In this document: piece by piece, positions 42,420 to 52,786 of the stretch | Numbering within the stretch: the first letter of the stretch is position 1 | Layout: the number at the start of each line of letters is the position of its first letter | DNA from: Chloroflexi bacterium HGW-Chloroflexi-2 | GTDB lineage: Bacteria; Chloroflexota; Anaerolineae; Anaerolineales; Anaerolineaceae | Direction of reading: 5' to 3' | NCBI GenBank assembly: GCA_002840735.1 | Contig: PHBY01000011.1 | Location: 1 to 64,000 of the forward strand | Length of the DNA: 64,000 nt | Made by a program: the position numbers and the translations under genes | Notes under the pieces: generated by a model | The model's database searches: none | What the model was told of the DNA's origin: nothing | What the model saw: the letters and a program-made list of their open reading frames with translations, nothing else

Positions 42420-44687
42420 ATGCAAAATTCCCCAACCAGGACTGAAAAAACACCCCCCAAAACCTCAGCCATCATTCACCGAATAAGAGAATTTACCCTC
42501 ATCGGAAGAGATCCGGTTCTCTTCATGAGTTTGTTATTATCTGCCATTTTTATATTTGTTTTTATTGTCTTCCCTTTATACCGCTCCGTATCCGGAGGTT
42601 TTATTTCTAAAGAAGGTGCATTTGATGTCACCTACTTTGCGCGCTATTTTGATGATTATTATGGCCCGGCTTTACGCAAAGCATTCTACGATACCATGTT
42701 AATGGGCTTATTAACAGCGACCGCGGGCACATTAGTTGGTTTCATCTTTGCCTATGCGGTGGTGCGTTGTAATATTCCCGGAAAAAAATATGTACATTGG
42801 TTAGCGTTGGTTCCAACCGTATCTCCCCCGTTCGCTTTAGCGCTCTCCATGATTTTATTGTTTGGTCGTAATGGACTGATCACTAAAAAATTTTTTGGGA
42901 TTACTTTTGTGCAGGGTATGAATGATGTTTATGGACTGGATGGTTTGGTAATCGTACAGACGATCACATTCTTCTCCGTGTCATACCTGATCCTACGGGC
43001 CATGTTAGAGCGTTTGAATCCAGCCATTGAGGAAGCGGCGTCCAGTCTGGGGGCGGGGCGATTTCATTTATTCCGTACCATCACAATGCCGCTTTTGATC
43101 CCTGGAATTGCTGCTTCGTTCTTATTGCTCTTTGTCGAATCGCTGGCAGATTTGGGTAACCCTTTATTCCTGTCCGGTAATCGCACGGTACTCTCTGCCC
43201 AAATCTTCCTGGCGGTTATCGGAGAATACAACTATCAGAAAGCGTCAGCGCTTTCCTTTGTGTTGATGATTCCCACCTTGGTTATTTTTCTCGTTCAACG
43301 ATATTACGTAAATCGCCGTACATATATATCCGTAACCGGAAAACCGGCTGGATCCATCATCCTGGAAAAAGACCCCATTATTCGCTGGCTCTTTAATATA
43401 TTAACGTATGCAATGATCGGTTTCATTCTGCTTTTATATGCGACGATTATATATGGTTCCTTCAGTACTGCCTGGGGGGTGGATTTCACGCCTACCTTGC
43501 GTCACTGGGAAATGACTCTCACGCGGGGTGTGGAAGCTATTCTGGATACAACTTTCCTAAGCGCTCTGGCAACCCCATTTGCAGCTATCCTGGGTATGAT
43601 CATCGCCTGGCTGGTGGTGCGGAAAAACTTCACCGGCAAATCGGTGCTTGATTTCACCTCCAATCTGGGCGGAGCTGTTCCTGGCACCATTCTGGGTATT
43701 GGATTTGTGATGGCATTCAATAAGCCACCACTGGCATTAGCAATCGTGATTTATGCGGCGATGGCATTGTTTTTTGCTTCGGTGGTTGGAAAGACCCGCT
43801 GGGAAAAGATCATCATCCTGGTGGCGGGGACGGGGACTGGCGTAGCACTGAATCAGGTATATGAACCCTATATGTATTACATTCTGGGAGGATTCTATCT
43901 GGTGGTGGCGATTTACTTGATGATTACCCAAAAAATATTTAGAAAACCATTGGTTCTGGCTATATTGGGGATTTATGTCATGTCCACCAACTGGGCTGTG
44001 ATGATTTCCAAACCAATTGCTGATTTCAGCCGCTCTTTGGAGCGTGGTTTTTGGAGTAACGCAATATTTCAGGCTTCAGACCATATTAAAGTGCTGATAC
44101 AACCCACACCGGCTCTCCTGGCAATTGCATTGGTATTTGCAGGCGTGTTATTGCTACAAAATTTGAATGGAAAATTCACTCGGATCGGTATTGGCATTTT
44201 GTCACTGGCAGTTCCGTGCGCACTGTCGTTTGTAGGCGTTCCATTTGCCATGGTGGGTGGTGCCTATATTATCATGGGTGCCTTTATTGTGCGGTCTGTA
44301 CCAGCTTCCGTGCGCTCCGGGATAGCGGCTCTGCAGCAAATTGACCCATCGATTGAAGAAGCCTCCAATATCCTGGGAGCCGATTCTCAATATACTTTCC
44401 GTAAGGTGACTTTGCCGTTGATCTTACCGGCTTTGTTTGCCGGGCTGGTCTTCAGTTTTACCCGGCATATGACCAGCGTCTCTGCTATCATTTTCCTGAT
44501 CTCAGCCAAATGGAGGATTGTGACCGCCTCCATCCTGAGTGAGTGGGAGCAAGGGGGTGTCAGCATCGCGGCAGCGTACTCAACAGTGATCATCATTTTT
44601 GTTTTGATCGCCATTTTTGTGCTCAACTTGCTGGTTAATAAACTATTTAAAGGTAGAGGCTCTGTAGATATGAGCCAGGGATTCTAA
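42420..44687 (+). CDS. ABC transporter permease, two-domain FbpB-type
   Basis: The 755-aa protein has a duplicated permease unit with roughly 12 or more membrane segments. The EAA-like loops are in EEAASSLGAGRFHLFRTITMPLL (first half) and EEASNILGADSQYTFRKVTLPLI (second half), separated by about 430 residues. It is long for the family because of a hydrophobic segment between the halves (residues 440-560). It works with the preceding binding protein and the following ATPase. Confidence 0.9.
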   Translation: MQNSPTRTEKTPPKTSAIIHRIREFTLIGRDPVLFMSLLLSAIFIFVFIVFPLYRSVSGGFISKEGAFDVTYFARYFDDYYGPALRKAFYDTMLMGLLTATAGTLVGFIFAYAVVRCNIPGKKYVHWLALVPTVSPPFALALSMILLFGRNGLITKKFFGITFVQGMNDVYGLDGLVIVQTITFFSVSYLILRAMLERLNPAIEEAASSLGAGRFHLFRTITMPLLIPGIAASFLLLFVESLADLGNPLFLSGNRTVLSAQIFLAVIGEYNYQKASALSFVLMIPTLVIFLVQRYYVNRRTYISVTGKPAGSIILEKDPIIRWLFNILTYAMIGFILLLYATIIYGSFSTAWGVDFTPTLRHWEMTLTRGVEAILDTTFLSALATPFAAILGMIIAWLVVRKNFTGKSVLDFTSNLGGAVPGTILGIGFVMAFNKPPLALAIVIYAAMALFFASVVGKTRWEKIIILVAGTGTGVALNQVYEPYMYYILGGFYLVVAIYLMITQKIFRKPLVLAILGIYVMSTNWAVMISKPIADFSRSLERGFWSNAIFQASDHIKVLIQPTPALLAIALVFAGVLLLQNLNGKFTRIGIGILSLAVPCALSFVGVPFAMVGGAYIIMGAFIVRSVPASVRSGIAALQQIDPSIEEASNILGADSQYTFRKVTLPLILPALFAGLVFSFTRHMTSVSAIIFLISAKWRIVTASILSEWEQGGVSIAAAYSTVIIIFVLIAIFVLNLLVNKLFKGRGSVDMSQGF

Positions 44688-44705
44688 ATTACCGGAGAGG
44701 GACTT

Positions 44706-45791
44706 ATGTACTTAACTTTAGAAAATATCACAAAAATATTCCCGGCTCGCGGAGGTGCGGGCGAAGTTACCGCTGTATATAATGTCAACCTGGATATCGA
44801 AAAAGGTGAGCTGATTACATTATTAGGTCCCAGTGGCTGTGGTAAAACAACTACCCTAAGGATGATCGCTGGGTTTGAATTTCCAACCGAAGGACAGATC
44901 ATTCTGGACGGCAATGAGATTAATATGTTACCTCCTCACCGGCGGGATATGTCAATGGTCTTCCAGAGTTATGCCATTTTTCCGCACCTGGATGTATATG
45001 AAAACATTGCTTATGGATTGAATGTGCAACGCTTGCCCAAGGCTGTTATTGAGGAGCGAGTGATCAGGGTATTGGATCTTGTTCAGTTACAGGGTTATGG
45101 AGATAGAGCACCAACACAGCTTTCGGGTGGGCAACAGCAGCGGGTTGCATTGGCAAGAGCATTGATTATGGAGCCCAAAGTCCTGTTAATGGACGAGCCT
45201 CTTTCCAATCTGGATGCCAAGCTGCGCGAGGAAATGCGCTTTGAAATCCGTCGCATTCAGAAAGAATTAAATATCACCAGCGTGTATGTAACCCATGATC
45301 AGATCGAAGCCATGACATTATCAGATCGGATTGTGGTTATGAATAACGGTATTATTGAACAGATTGGCACTCCTGTGGAAATGTATCGCTTCCCCAATAG
45401 CCGTTTTGTGGCAGACTTCATTGGTCGTGCAAATTTTGTGCATGGCGTTACACAGAAACAAAGTGGGCAAAATCTGGTAGTGAAAGTATTTGACGAAGCT
45501 ATCGAGTTATTAAATATTCAACGTGATTTCCGTGAACAGGAATCGGTGAACCTCATTATCCGCCCTGAAATGATCCGCATCAATAAAACCGGCGAACTCT
45601 TCCCGGGTATCATTCGACGCGGTGTTTATCTGGGTGATGTGATAGAATACGATGTTGAAGTAAACGGGCAGATACTGACCTGTGTGGAATCCGATCCGTA
45701 TGTGATGGAATTATTTCCGAATGGCGAGCTGGTCACGGTCGGGTTTGCGGAAGGCTGCATCCAGGTGCTACCCGAAGAAGAAAATAATTAA
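44706..45791 (+). CDS. ABC transporter ATP-binding protein (FbpC/PotA-type)
   Basis: The 361-aa protein has Walker A LGPSGCGKTTT, signature LSGGQQQRVALARAL, Walker B VLLMDEPLSNLDA, the H-loop VTHDQIEAM and a C-terminal TOBE-like regulatory domain (about 240-360). GGAGAGG precedes the ATG 18 bp after the permease stop. It energises the importer. Confidence 0.93.
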   Translation: MYLTLENITKIFPARGGAGEVTAVYNVNLDIEKGELITLLGPSGCGKTTTLRMIAGFEFPTEGQIILDGNEINMLPPHRRDMSMVFQSYAIFPHLDVYENIAYGLNVQRLPKAVIEERVIRVLDLVQLQGYGDRAPTQLSGGQQQRVALARALIMEPKVLLMDEPLSNLDAKLREEMRFEIRRIQKELNITSVYVTHDQIEAMTLSDRIVVMNNGIIEQIGTPVEMYRFPNSRFVADFIGRANFVHGVTQKQSGQNLVVKVFDEAIELLNIQRDFREQESVNLIIRPEMIRINKTGELFPGIIRRGVYLGDVIEYDVEVNGQILTCVESDPYVMELFPNGELVTVGFAEGCIQVLPEEENN

Positions 45792-45835
45792 CCGCTCTAC
45801 TCTCTTCCACTCATAATAAAGGATTTGATTTTTAA

Positions 45836-46876
45836 ATGCAAATTCCAGTCATTTTAATTGCAATTTTATCGGCATTGTTGTTTGGGGCAGCCACACCCCT
45901 CAGTAAAAATCTACTGGACCACTTATCTTCCTTTCAATTAGCGGGTCTGCTGTACATCGGTGCGGCTCTGGGGGTTGCCATACTGGTAATTCGCGACAAA
46001 AAATTTACCTGGCCCTGGCATATGGATCGCAAAAACGCTTTTCGCCTGCTGGGAGCTGTTCTGTTTGGCGGTATGCTGGGACCTGTGTTGCTGCTAGCCG
46101 GGTTAAGGCTGGCGAATGCGGCCTCGGTTTCGATGTGGCTTAACCTGGAAATGGTTGCTACCGCGATTCTGGGCCACTTTATATTCAAGGATCACCTGAC
46201 AAAAACGGGCTGGCTGGCGGCGGGTGGCATCCTGGTATCAGCTATCATCCTGACTTCGGGGGAAGGTTCTGCTGGCATTCTTGCTGGGATTCTGGTTGCG
46301 TTGGCCTGTGTCTGTTGGGGAATTGATAATCACCTGACCGCATTGATTGATGGAATTACCCCGGCACAATCCACGCTTTGGAAGGGGTTGGTAGCCGGGA
46401 CGACCAATCTGATCATCGGTATCAGCATTGCTCCTTTAACCGGTTCATTCGGTTCTGTTATGGGTGGTTTAATCCTGGGTGTTTTTGCTTACGGTTTTAG
46501 CATCGTTCTGTATATCACAGCAGCACAACAGTTAGGGGCAACCCGCAGCCAACTGATTTTTTCCAGCGCGCCATTCTGGGGGATATTACTTTCGATATTG
46601 ATATTGGGTGAGAAATTTACGTGGCAATTAGCGATTGCAATCCTGTTATTTGTTGTGTCATTGCTTTTACTCATGCGCGAACAACACCAGCACACCCATG
46701 TTCATCAAAGTGTCAAGCATGATCATCCACACCGCCATGATGATGGCCACCATGATCATCATGAAGGAGAACAACCTGATGGTTGGCATTCCCATCCACA
46801 CAAGCATGATTTCTTGAAACATGCGCATCCGCATTGGCCTGATATCCATCACAGACACACTCATTCAGAAGAATAA
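45836..46876 (+). CDS. EamA/DMT-family permease with a His-rich C-terminal tail
   Basis: The 346-aa protein has 10 predicted membrane segments in two EamA repeats. It ends in a cytoplasmic tail of about 65 residues containing some 23 His (VHQSVKHDHPHRHDDGHHD, HSHPHKHDF). Drug/metabolite transporters do not usually have such a tail, so metal binding or regulation is suggested; a metal-efflux function is possible. The start is ATG 45836. It lies 44 bp after the ABC ATPase and may be co-transcribed. Confidence 0.8.
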   Translation: MQIPVILIAILSALLFGAATPLSKNLLDHLSSFQLAGLLYIGAALGVAILVIRDKKFTWPWHMDRKNAFRLLGAVLFGGMLGPVLLLAGLRLANAASVSMWLNLEMVATAILGHFIFKDHLTKTGWLAAGGILVSAIILTSGEGSAGILAGILVALACVCWGIDNHLTALIDGITPAQSTLWKGLVAGTTNLIIGISIAPLTGSFGSVMGGLILGVFAYGFSIVLYITAAQQLGATRSQLIFSSAPFWGILLSILILGEKFTWQLAIAILLFVVSLLLLMREQHQHTHVHQSVKHDHPHRHDDGHHDHHEGEQPDGWHSHPHKHDFLKHAHPHWPDIHHRHTHSEE

Positions 46877-46983
46877 GAGTAATTTTCTGAAACAATATAC
46901 CTGATTAAAGGTTACTGCGTGTCCGTCTGGTAATGGCATATGTATTTTTACGTTTAAAGGTTGCATTGCATCTTAAAAAATCT

Positions 46984-47409
46984 TTAAATTAATACCCGCA
47001 GCACAGAAGCCAAAATCATGTTCATTCCCAGTGATTTACAGAACTCAATATCGTAGCGTAAAGTTTCATCCGTCGGGGCGGTGTAGAGACCATCCGGCCA
47101 GTAACCCTGATCGAGCGAGCCATATTGAAAGATTGGTTTGTTGTTGAGATAAATGCGCTCGATTCCCTGCTCATCAGGCGTCAAGCTGATTTCACGGAAT
47201 CCGCAATAGGAACCGACCGTGTCCAGGATCTGCTGCTCGTGCTGAAAGGTAATTCGCAAATCATACAGAAAGGGATCATCAGGAGACCATAAACAGGCAG
47301 GGGGATACGCCAGCTTAATGGAATGCCCTGCCAATCCACAGGCTTGCGCTAAGAGATTCCCTTCATCCAATAGTTGAATCTGAATGGAGTGATCGTCCAG
47401 CTCATCTGC
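46984..47409 (-). pseudogene. Fragment of a glycoside hydrolase family 2 gene
   Basis: The frame encodes an internal GH2 part with LWSPDDPFLYDL, GFREISLTPDEQG and NNKPIFQYGSLDQGYWPDGLY. It is open at its 5' end up to the junction near 47410. After LGMNMI it leaves the expected GH2 sequence and runs into unrelated codons before the stop. Both ends are therefore lost, leaving about 120 residues of an enzyme that would be about 600-900 residues. Confidence 0.75.
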
Positions 47410-47411
47410 GC

Positions 47412-48059
47412 CGCGATTTGTCGGAGCCGCTTTTTTGGGGCATGCCTTTTGCCCTCATCATTGGTTTGTTTGGTTCACTGGTAACCACAATTCTTTCCAT
47501 GACACTGGCGGCGACGGGTGTTTGGTTTGGTGGTTGGGTGGATGATTTAATTCCACGACTAACAGAGGCGAATCTTGTGCTTCTCATACTGATGATCAGT
47601 GTCTTAGCTTATGCATATTTGGGGATCAGTATTTGGCTGATATTTATTATTGTAATTTTACTGAATGTGTTTGGTGCGCCATTGAAGAGTTTTCAATCGG
47701 TATTGTTGCAGGTGCGCGAATCACCATATATTGAAGCCAGTCGAGCTTATGGTGCCAGTAGTTACAGGATTATTATGAAGTACATGGTGCCACGTATAAT
47801 CCCTGTGTTGGTATCACAATTGGTTATTCTGATTCCCTCTTTTGTGTTTCTGGAAGCAACCCTAAGATTATTCAATATCAGCACCGGTCTGCCCACCTGG
47901 AGAACCGTGATTTTCCAGGCAGCCTCTAAAGGTGCCCTCTATGGCTCACGGTATTGGGTTTTGGGTCCATTGATTTTATTGTTGCTTTCCGGTTTTGCTT
48001 TTTCATTATGTGGTTCTGCTCTGGAGAAAATATTGAATCCGCGTTTGTTGGATGAATAG
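47412..48059 (+). pseudogene. N-terminally truncated OppC/DppC-type ABC permease
   Basis: The frame begins in RDLSEPLFWG, a mid-protein OppC segment (normally GRDLLSxxxxG). It has about five membrane helices and the EAA loop EASRAYGASSYRIIMKYMVPRI, and a normal C-terminus (NPRLLDE). The first 80-100 residues are missing at the junction with the GH2 fragment. A TTG at 47418 could restart translation, so some expression cannot be ruled out. Confidence 0.75.
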
Positions 48060-48165
48060 ACATTTCAACTCCCGACCATAGACGACTTAAAAGAAATCTG
48101 GCTGATCGGTTACACTGTTAAAGTTTCCCTAAATGTATGGAACCGTTTGATTAGCCGAATGCGGT

Positions 48166-48702
48166 TTAATTTCCGATCAGGTTTTTTAGAAAAATTGGTG
48201 GATTTACTCCCAGGGACATCACCGCCACAATTACCCCGATTAAGATAAATACAGCAGATATCACGATGGTGGTAAATACTCCATTCACACGCTTTTCCAG
48301 GACTGATTGCTCAGGTTCATCCGGGTCATAGTATACCGTTACCTGGCTACCAGCTGGATATTGTTCTACAATGGACTGTTGTTTGCGCTTGTTGCTGGTA
48401 CGCATGCCATAATCAAAATTGATGCTATCACACTTGAAAGAGGTTTTGTTCACCTGATATTCAAACACAACGTTTGCAATGTAGGTTGTGGTCTGGTATC
48501 CATCTTCATCTGTAGTGGTTTGTGCATCCAGTTCAGAAGAGATGACCTTTCCCGGCGTGGCAAGCCAATTTTTGCTGAGTCGGGCTTTAGAAAAATTTTT
48601 CATCAACTTAACCAACATCCCAATTCCAATACCAATAAACACCAGGCAAAAGAAGATGATTAGAATGAGAACCAACGCATTGGATTGCACAGTATTAGCC
48701 AT
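48166..48702 (-). CDS. DUF3592 membrane protein
   Basis: The product is 178 aa from ATG 48702, which has AAAGG about 10 nt upstream; GTG 48714 is an alternative. Two membrane helices (about 10-33 and 145-168) flank a beta-rich extracytoplasmic domain. That domain has the DUF3592 pattern ATPGKVISSELDA, VVFEYQV and the YPAGSQVTVYYDPDEPEQSVLE motif. Function unknown; it stands alone on the minus strand. Confidence 0.8.
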   Translation of the reverse strand: MANTVQSNALVLILIIFFCLVFIGIGIGMLVKLMKNFSKARLSKNWLATPGKVISSELDAQTTTDEDGYQTTTYIANVVFEYQVNKTSFKCDSINFDYGMRTSNKRKQQSIVEQYPAGSQVTVYYDPDEPEQSVLEKRVNGVFTTIVISAVFILIGVIVAVMSLGVNPPIFLKNLIGN

Positions 48703-48840
48703 AAGGTTATTCACCTTTCAGGTTTATGGTAACAAAAAACAACCTTAAAAAGCAAGTAGGAATTTCTTAAACATCAACTCAACTTCATCACAATAATTCG
48801 CTATAATCTTTTAAACGGCTTTCTCTTATCTGGAGGTATT

Positions 48841-51321
48841 ATGCAAGTGAAAAAATGGTTGTTACTGTTTTTGATCTTTTTAGTGGCTGGTTGTCAGATG
48901 TTCGTGCCTTCTGCGACACCAACTGCTGATAAACCTTCAGAAGAAGTTCACCCTTTGCTTGCTGCCTCTTCTACTCCCGGCGTAATAGTCACAGCCAGAC
49001 CTGTCTCTGCGCCCGTGGATTTTAGCACCAATTCATGGCATAAACTGACCATGATACCGATGTCTGTTTATGATCCAGAGGATACGATCAATCCGTATGG
49101 CAGGTTACCGGTGGTATTAAGCAGCATTCAGAATCGGGATGTGATCAGTGGTTTAACGGTTGATCAACAGGTATTTCTGGCTCAAAACGGTTTTATCGTG
49201 ATCAACAGTCATGAGGAACAATTTAAAGATATCCGATATTCAGTTTCTAAAAAACAGGGGCAACCATACTTTCTGACCACAGATGCAGTGTATCATGCCC
49301 TGCATGTGAGCTTTAATGATTTGTTGGAATCGTTGGAGAAAGAAGCACTTCGTCCAATCATGATCAAGTTATTAGAAACCGTATATCTGCAGGTGGATGG
49401 ATATTATCAATCCAGTCTGGGAAAAAGCCTGGAAGAGGATGCCCGGCTGGCCCGCAATTACCTGGCTGTTGCCCTCAAACTATTTTCACCAGAGTACCCG
49501 CTGCCCAACGAGGTAGAGGAGATGATAGCAGCTCAACTGGATCAGATTACTGCGCATGCCGGAAATGGGGAATCCGCATTAATTCCGGGTTTAATCGATG
49601 ATTACACCGCTTATCGCCCGGTTGGGCATTTCACCAGCAGCTCTGATCTCCAACAGTATTTTCGTGGTATGACCTGGTTGGGACGGGTGGCTTTCAACCT
49701 GAGAGGATTGGAAAACCAATCATCCCCAAGCAAAGCACCCTTACTGATTACGTTGGCTTTGCGTGAGGCCAAACTGGAAGGGGTACCAGCCTATAAAGTC
49801 TGGCTCTCCATCCACGAAGTGCTGGACTTTATTATCGGTCCTTCGGATGATCCTGGGCCGATGGAACTCAATGAGCTAATGGAAGGCGTGTATGGCTCGG
49901 ATATTTATCTGGCGTTATTGCAGGATGAAGGTAAATGGCAGGAATTTATATCGCGAGTGGAAGAATTACCGGCACCGCAAATCAATTCTACTTTTCAGGA
50001 CACCTCACAGGAGATGGAATTTGAACGTGATTGGCGCTTCATGGGTCAACGCTTCACCCTGGATGCCTTCATCTTCCAGCAATTAATTACGGATAAAGTT
50101 GAGCGACGAGCCTTTCCCAAAGGATTGGATCTGGCAGCTGCCTACGGATCCATCGAAGCTGAAAAAAGCCTGGAATTATCCGGTGAGACACGCTATCCGA
50201 ATTACACCCAACAACTTGAAAAAATGAAAACTTTCGTCAATGAGCTGCCCGAGGAATTCTGGACAGAACGCTTTTACACTGCCTGGCAATTTTCCTTCCG
50301 CGCTCAGATTGAACCCAAAGAAACCGCTTACCCGGCGTTTATGCTAACACCAGCCTGGCGTTACAAGGAAATTAACAGCATGCTTGCCAGTTGGGCACAA
50401 TTGAAACATGACACCATTTTGTATGCGAAAATGCCGGAAGGGCTGGGGGGAGGAGGTCCACCTGTTTCCGGACCAGCTCCTGCGTACGTTGAGCCGAACC
50501 CCAATATTTTTTATCGCCTGGCGTTTGCCACACGCACATTGTGTGATGGCTTGAGTGCGACAATATTTGATTGGCAGAACCGTGGATGGGTGCAAACAGA
50601 ATTTAGCGGGCAACCGGGTTTACAGGAGTATCTGAACCATTTGATGCAGCTCGGTGAAAAGATGGAGAGTCTCGGAGCGATTGCTGAACGTGAATTACGC
50701 GGTGAGGGACTCACTGAGGATGATTATTATCGCGTCACTGCTTGTTTGGAGTATAAGGAATGTGTCGATCCAATGGGTTACATGGGTGATTCGATGAAAC
50801 CAGAGCCGATCCCTATCATTGCAGCTGTTTCTGGCTTTGAAAACCAGATCATGGAAGTTGGGGTGGGGTACCTGAATCGGATTTATGTTGCGATTCCGAT
50901 CAATGGAGAAACATACGTTGCCCAGGGTGGCGTACTCAGCTATTATGAGTTTATCCAACCGCGGGAGGAGCGGTTAACCGATGAAGCCTGGCGCGAAATA
51001 TTGTTGCAGGATCCACCGTTTCCACCAGCCTGGACGGTTAATTTTATGGTACCAGGTGGCAGGGTTGTGGATGTGTTGGCATTCCGAATTGGGGATGTGT
51101 ATGTGGTCACAGAAGAGGGTGGTGATCCACCCCTGAACCTGCGTGCAGAACCCTCACGAACTGCGAAAGTAATTACAACGCTTGAGACGGATATGTATTT
51201 CGAAATTATCGAAGGACCTGAATTGATTGGTAAAGAGACCTGGTGGAAGGTGCGAATTTTTAATGAGGACACGGAAGGCTGGCTCCTGGAAAATCAAACC
51301 TGGTATCGCCGTTCCTATTAA
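48841..51321 (+). CDS. DUF3160 lipoprotein with C-terminal SH3-like domain
   Basis: The 826-aa product has a lipobox LVAGC (Cys18), a Ser/Thr-rich linker and a long DUF3160 region (LTVDQQVFLAQNGFIVI, FLTTDAVYHALHVSFNDLL, HDTILYAKMPEG). The last 75 residues form a bacterial SH3-like domain (LNLRAEPSRTAKVI, WWKVRI, GWLLENQTW) that often binds cell-wall glycans. GGAGG precedes the ATG, and TATAAT at 48802-48807 is a candidate -10 box. Function unknown but a surface role is likely. Confidence 0.85.
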   Translation: MQVKKWLLLFLIFLVAGCQMFVPSATPTADKPSEEVHPLLAASSTPGVIVTARPVSAPVDFSTNSWHKLTMIPMSVYDPEDTINPYGRLPVVLSSIQNRDVISGLTVDQQVFLAQNGFIVINSHEEQFKDIRYSVSKKQGQPYFLTTDAVYHALHVSFNDLLESLEKEALRPIMIKLLETVYLQVDGYYQSSLGKSLEEDARLARNYLAVALKLFSPEYPLPNEVEEMIAAQLDQITAHAGNGESALIPGLIDDYTAYRPVGHFTSSSDLQQYFRGMTWLGRVAFNLRGLENQSSPSKAPLLITLALREAKLEGVPAYKVWLSIHEVLDFIIGPSDDPGPMELNELMEGVYGSDIYLALLQDEGKWQEFISRVEELPAPQINSTFQDTSQEMEFERDWRFMGQRFTLDAFIFQQLITDKVERRAFPKGLDLAAAYGSIEAEKSLELSGETRYPNYTQQLEKMKTFVNELPEEFWTERFYTAWQFSFRAQIEPKETAYPAFMLTPAWRYKEINSMLASWAQLKHDTILYAKMPEGLGGGGPPVSGPAPAYVEPNPNIFYRLAFATRTLCDGLSATIFDWQNRGWVQTEFSGQPGLQEYLNHLMQLGEKMESLGAIAERELRGEGLTEDDYYRVTACLEYKECVDPMGYMGDSMKPEPIPIIAAVSGFENQIMEVGVGYLNRIYVAIPINGETYVAQGGVLSYYEFIQPREERLTDEAWREILLQDPPFPPAWTVNFMVPGGRVVDVLAFRIGDVYVVTEEGGDPPLNLRAEPSRTAKVITTLETDMYFEIIEGPELIGKETWWKVRIFNEDTEGWLLENQTWYRRSY

Positions 51322-51334
51322 AAAAGGATTTTTG

Positions 51335-52786
51335 ATGAAGTATTTTAGATCATGGTTCCTCTGGATATTGTTCATCATGTTCGTAAGCCTTATCGTACAA
51401 CCTGTATTTGCCGGGACCAGTGATTGGGACTCTGATCAAATTGACCAATTTGTTCAAACGCAAATGACAGCTGCACGTATCCCGGGATTAGCCCTGGTGA
51501 TCACCCAGAACGGTGAAGTTGTCTACCTAAAAGCATTTGGTAGTGATGGCAGGGGGGCTTATTTAACACCGCAAACACCCATGTTGTTGGGCTCATTGAG
51601 TAAATCCTTCACTGCATTGGCAGTGATGCAACTGGCTGAAGACGGGCTGGTGGATCTGGATGCGCCGATCAGTGACTATATTCCAGGTTTTTCCAATATA
51701 GACCTGCAGCAATCCAAGCAGATAACTGTGCGGCACCTTTTGAATCAAACGAGTGGCATGAATGATCTGGGATACCCTGCATCGCTCACCAATTTTTCAA
51801 CCCTGGCGGAGAGGGTGAATAGCTTGAAAACTGCCGTACCGAATGCAGAAGCAGGAACAATTTTCCAATACTTCAATCCCAATTACAGTGTGTTAGGATT
51901 CCTGGTCGAGCAGGTCAGTGGCCAACCTTATGGAAATTATATGCAGAAGCGTGTTTTCAACCCTTTGAGTATGCAGCAAGCCAGCGCTTACCCCAGCCAG
52001 GTGCAGAATCTGGCACAGGGACACACGCTCTTTCTGGGTGCACCTCGTACCTTAGAGCAAGAAATGCCACTCTCGGAAGTCTCTGCTGGATTTATTGTAG
52101 TATCAGCACAGGATATGGGCACTTATCTGCTGGCACAGGCGGGCAGGATGGAAGCCGTTATTTCAGTGCAGAGCCTCAAAGAGATGCACACACGACCCAA
52201 AGGGATCGATAGCCCTTATGCGATGGGATGGTTTGTGGAATCCCATAATGGTGTGGATGTTATTTCTCATACAGGCGATTTACAGAGCTTTCATGCCTAT
52301 GCTGCCCTTCTGCCGGAACAGGATATCCAGTTTGCCTATCTGATCAACCAGAATGGGTTGCTACCATCGCTGATCACTTTTCCTCCATTACGAAATGGTT
52401 TGCTGGATATCCTCACCGGGCTACAACCCGGTAGAAGTGTTTCTACCAATTTGATCAACATCATTCTGGTGGTGGTCATTTTCTATAGTCTGATCCGGGA
52501 TATGAAACGCTATCTGAATATCCCTGTTTGGGCAAAAAGTGTCAAGGATCACCCCAAAAAGCAGGTCATTATCAATATCGCACTGGAGTTCATCATTCCA
52601 ATCGCCTTATTTGTGTTCATCCCCTTTTTAATGCAGGTCATATCCGGCAGAAAATATTCCTGGAATCTACTCTATCAATTTGCACCAGATCTCACCCTGT
52701 GGCTGTTTGTGGGAATTGCCATCAGCCTTTCACGTGGATTTAGAAAGACATTGACTTACCTGCGCACTCAACAGGAGTCTGAATGA
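51335..52786 (+). CDS. Serine hydrolase of the beta-lactamase/AmpC-like family with membrane tail
   Basis: The 483-aa product from ATG 51335 has a signal peptide and the class-C-like motifs SLSKSF (S-x-x-K), YFNPNYS (Y-x-N) and HTGDLQSF (third motif). Three C-terminal membrane segments follow from about residue 365. These enzymes are peptidases, esterases or DD-peptidases more often than true beta-lactamases. The ATG has AAAGGA upstream and lies 14 bp after the DUF3160 stop. Its TGA overlaps the ATG of chrA by 4 bp, so the three genes form one operon. Confidence 0.88.
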   Translation: MKYFRSWFLWILFIMFVSLIVQPVFAGTSDWDSDQIDQFVQTQMTAARIPGLALVITQNGEVVYLKAFGSDGRGAYLTPQTPMLLGSLSKSFTALAVMQLAEDGLVDLDAPISDYIPGFSNIDLQQSKQITVRHLLNQTSGMNDLGYPASLTNFSTLAERVNSLKTAVPNAEAGTIFQYFNPNYSVLGFLVEQVSGQPYGNYMQKRVFNPLSMQQASAYPSQVQNLAQGHTLFLGAPRTLEQEMPLSEVSAGFIVVSAQDMGTYLLAQAGRMEAVISVQSLKEMHTRPKGIDSPYAMGWFVESHNGVDVISHTGDLQSFHAYAALLPEQDIQFAYLINQNGLLPSLITFPPLRNGLLDILTGLQPGRSVSTNLINIILVVVIFYSLIRDMKRYLNIPVWAKSVKDHPKKQVIINIALEFIIPIALFVFIPFLMQVISGRKYSWNLLYQFAPDLTLWLFVGIAISLSRGFRKTLTYLRTQQESE

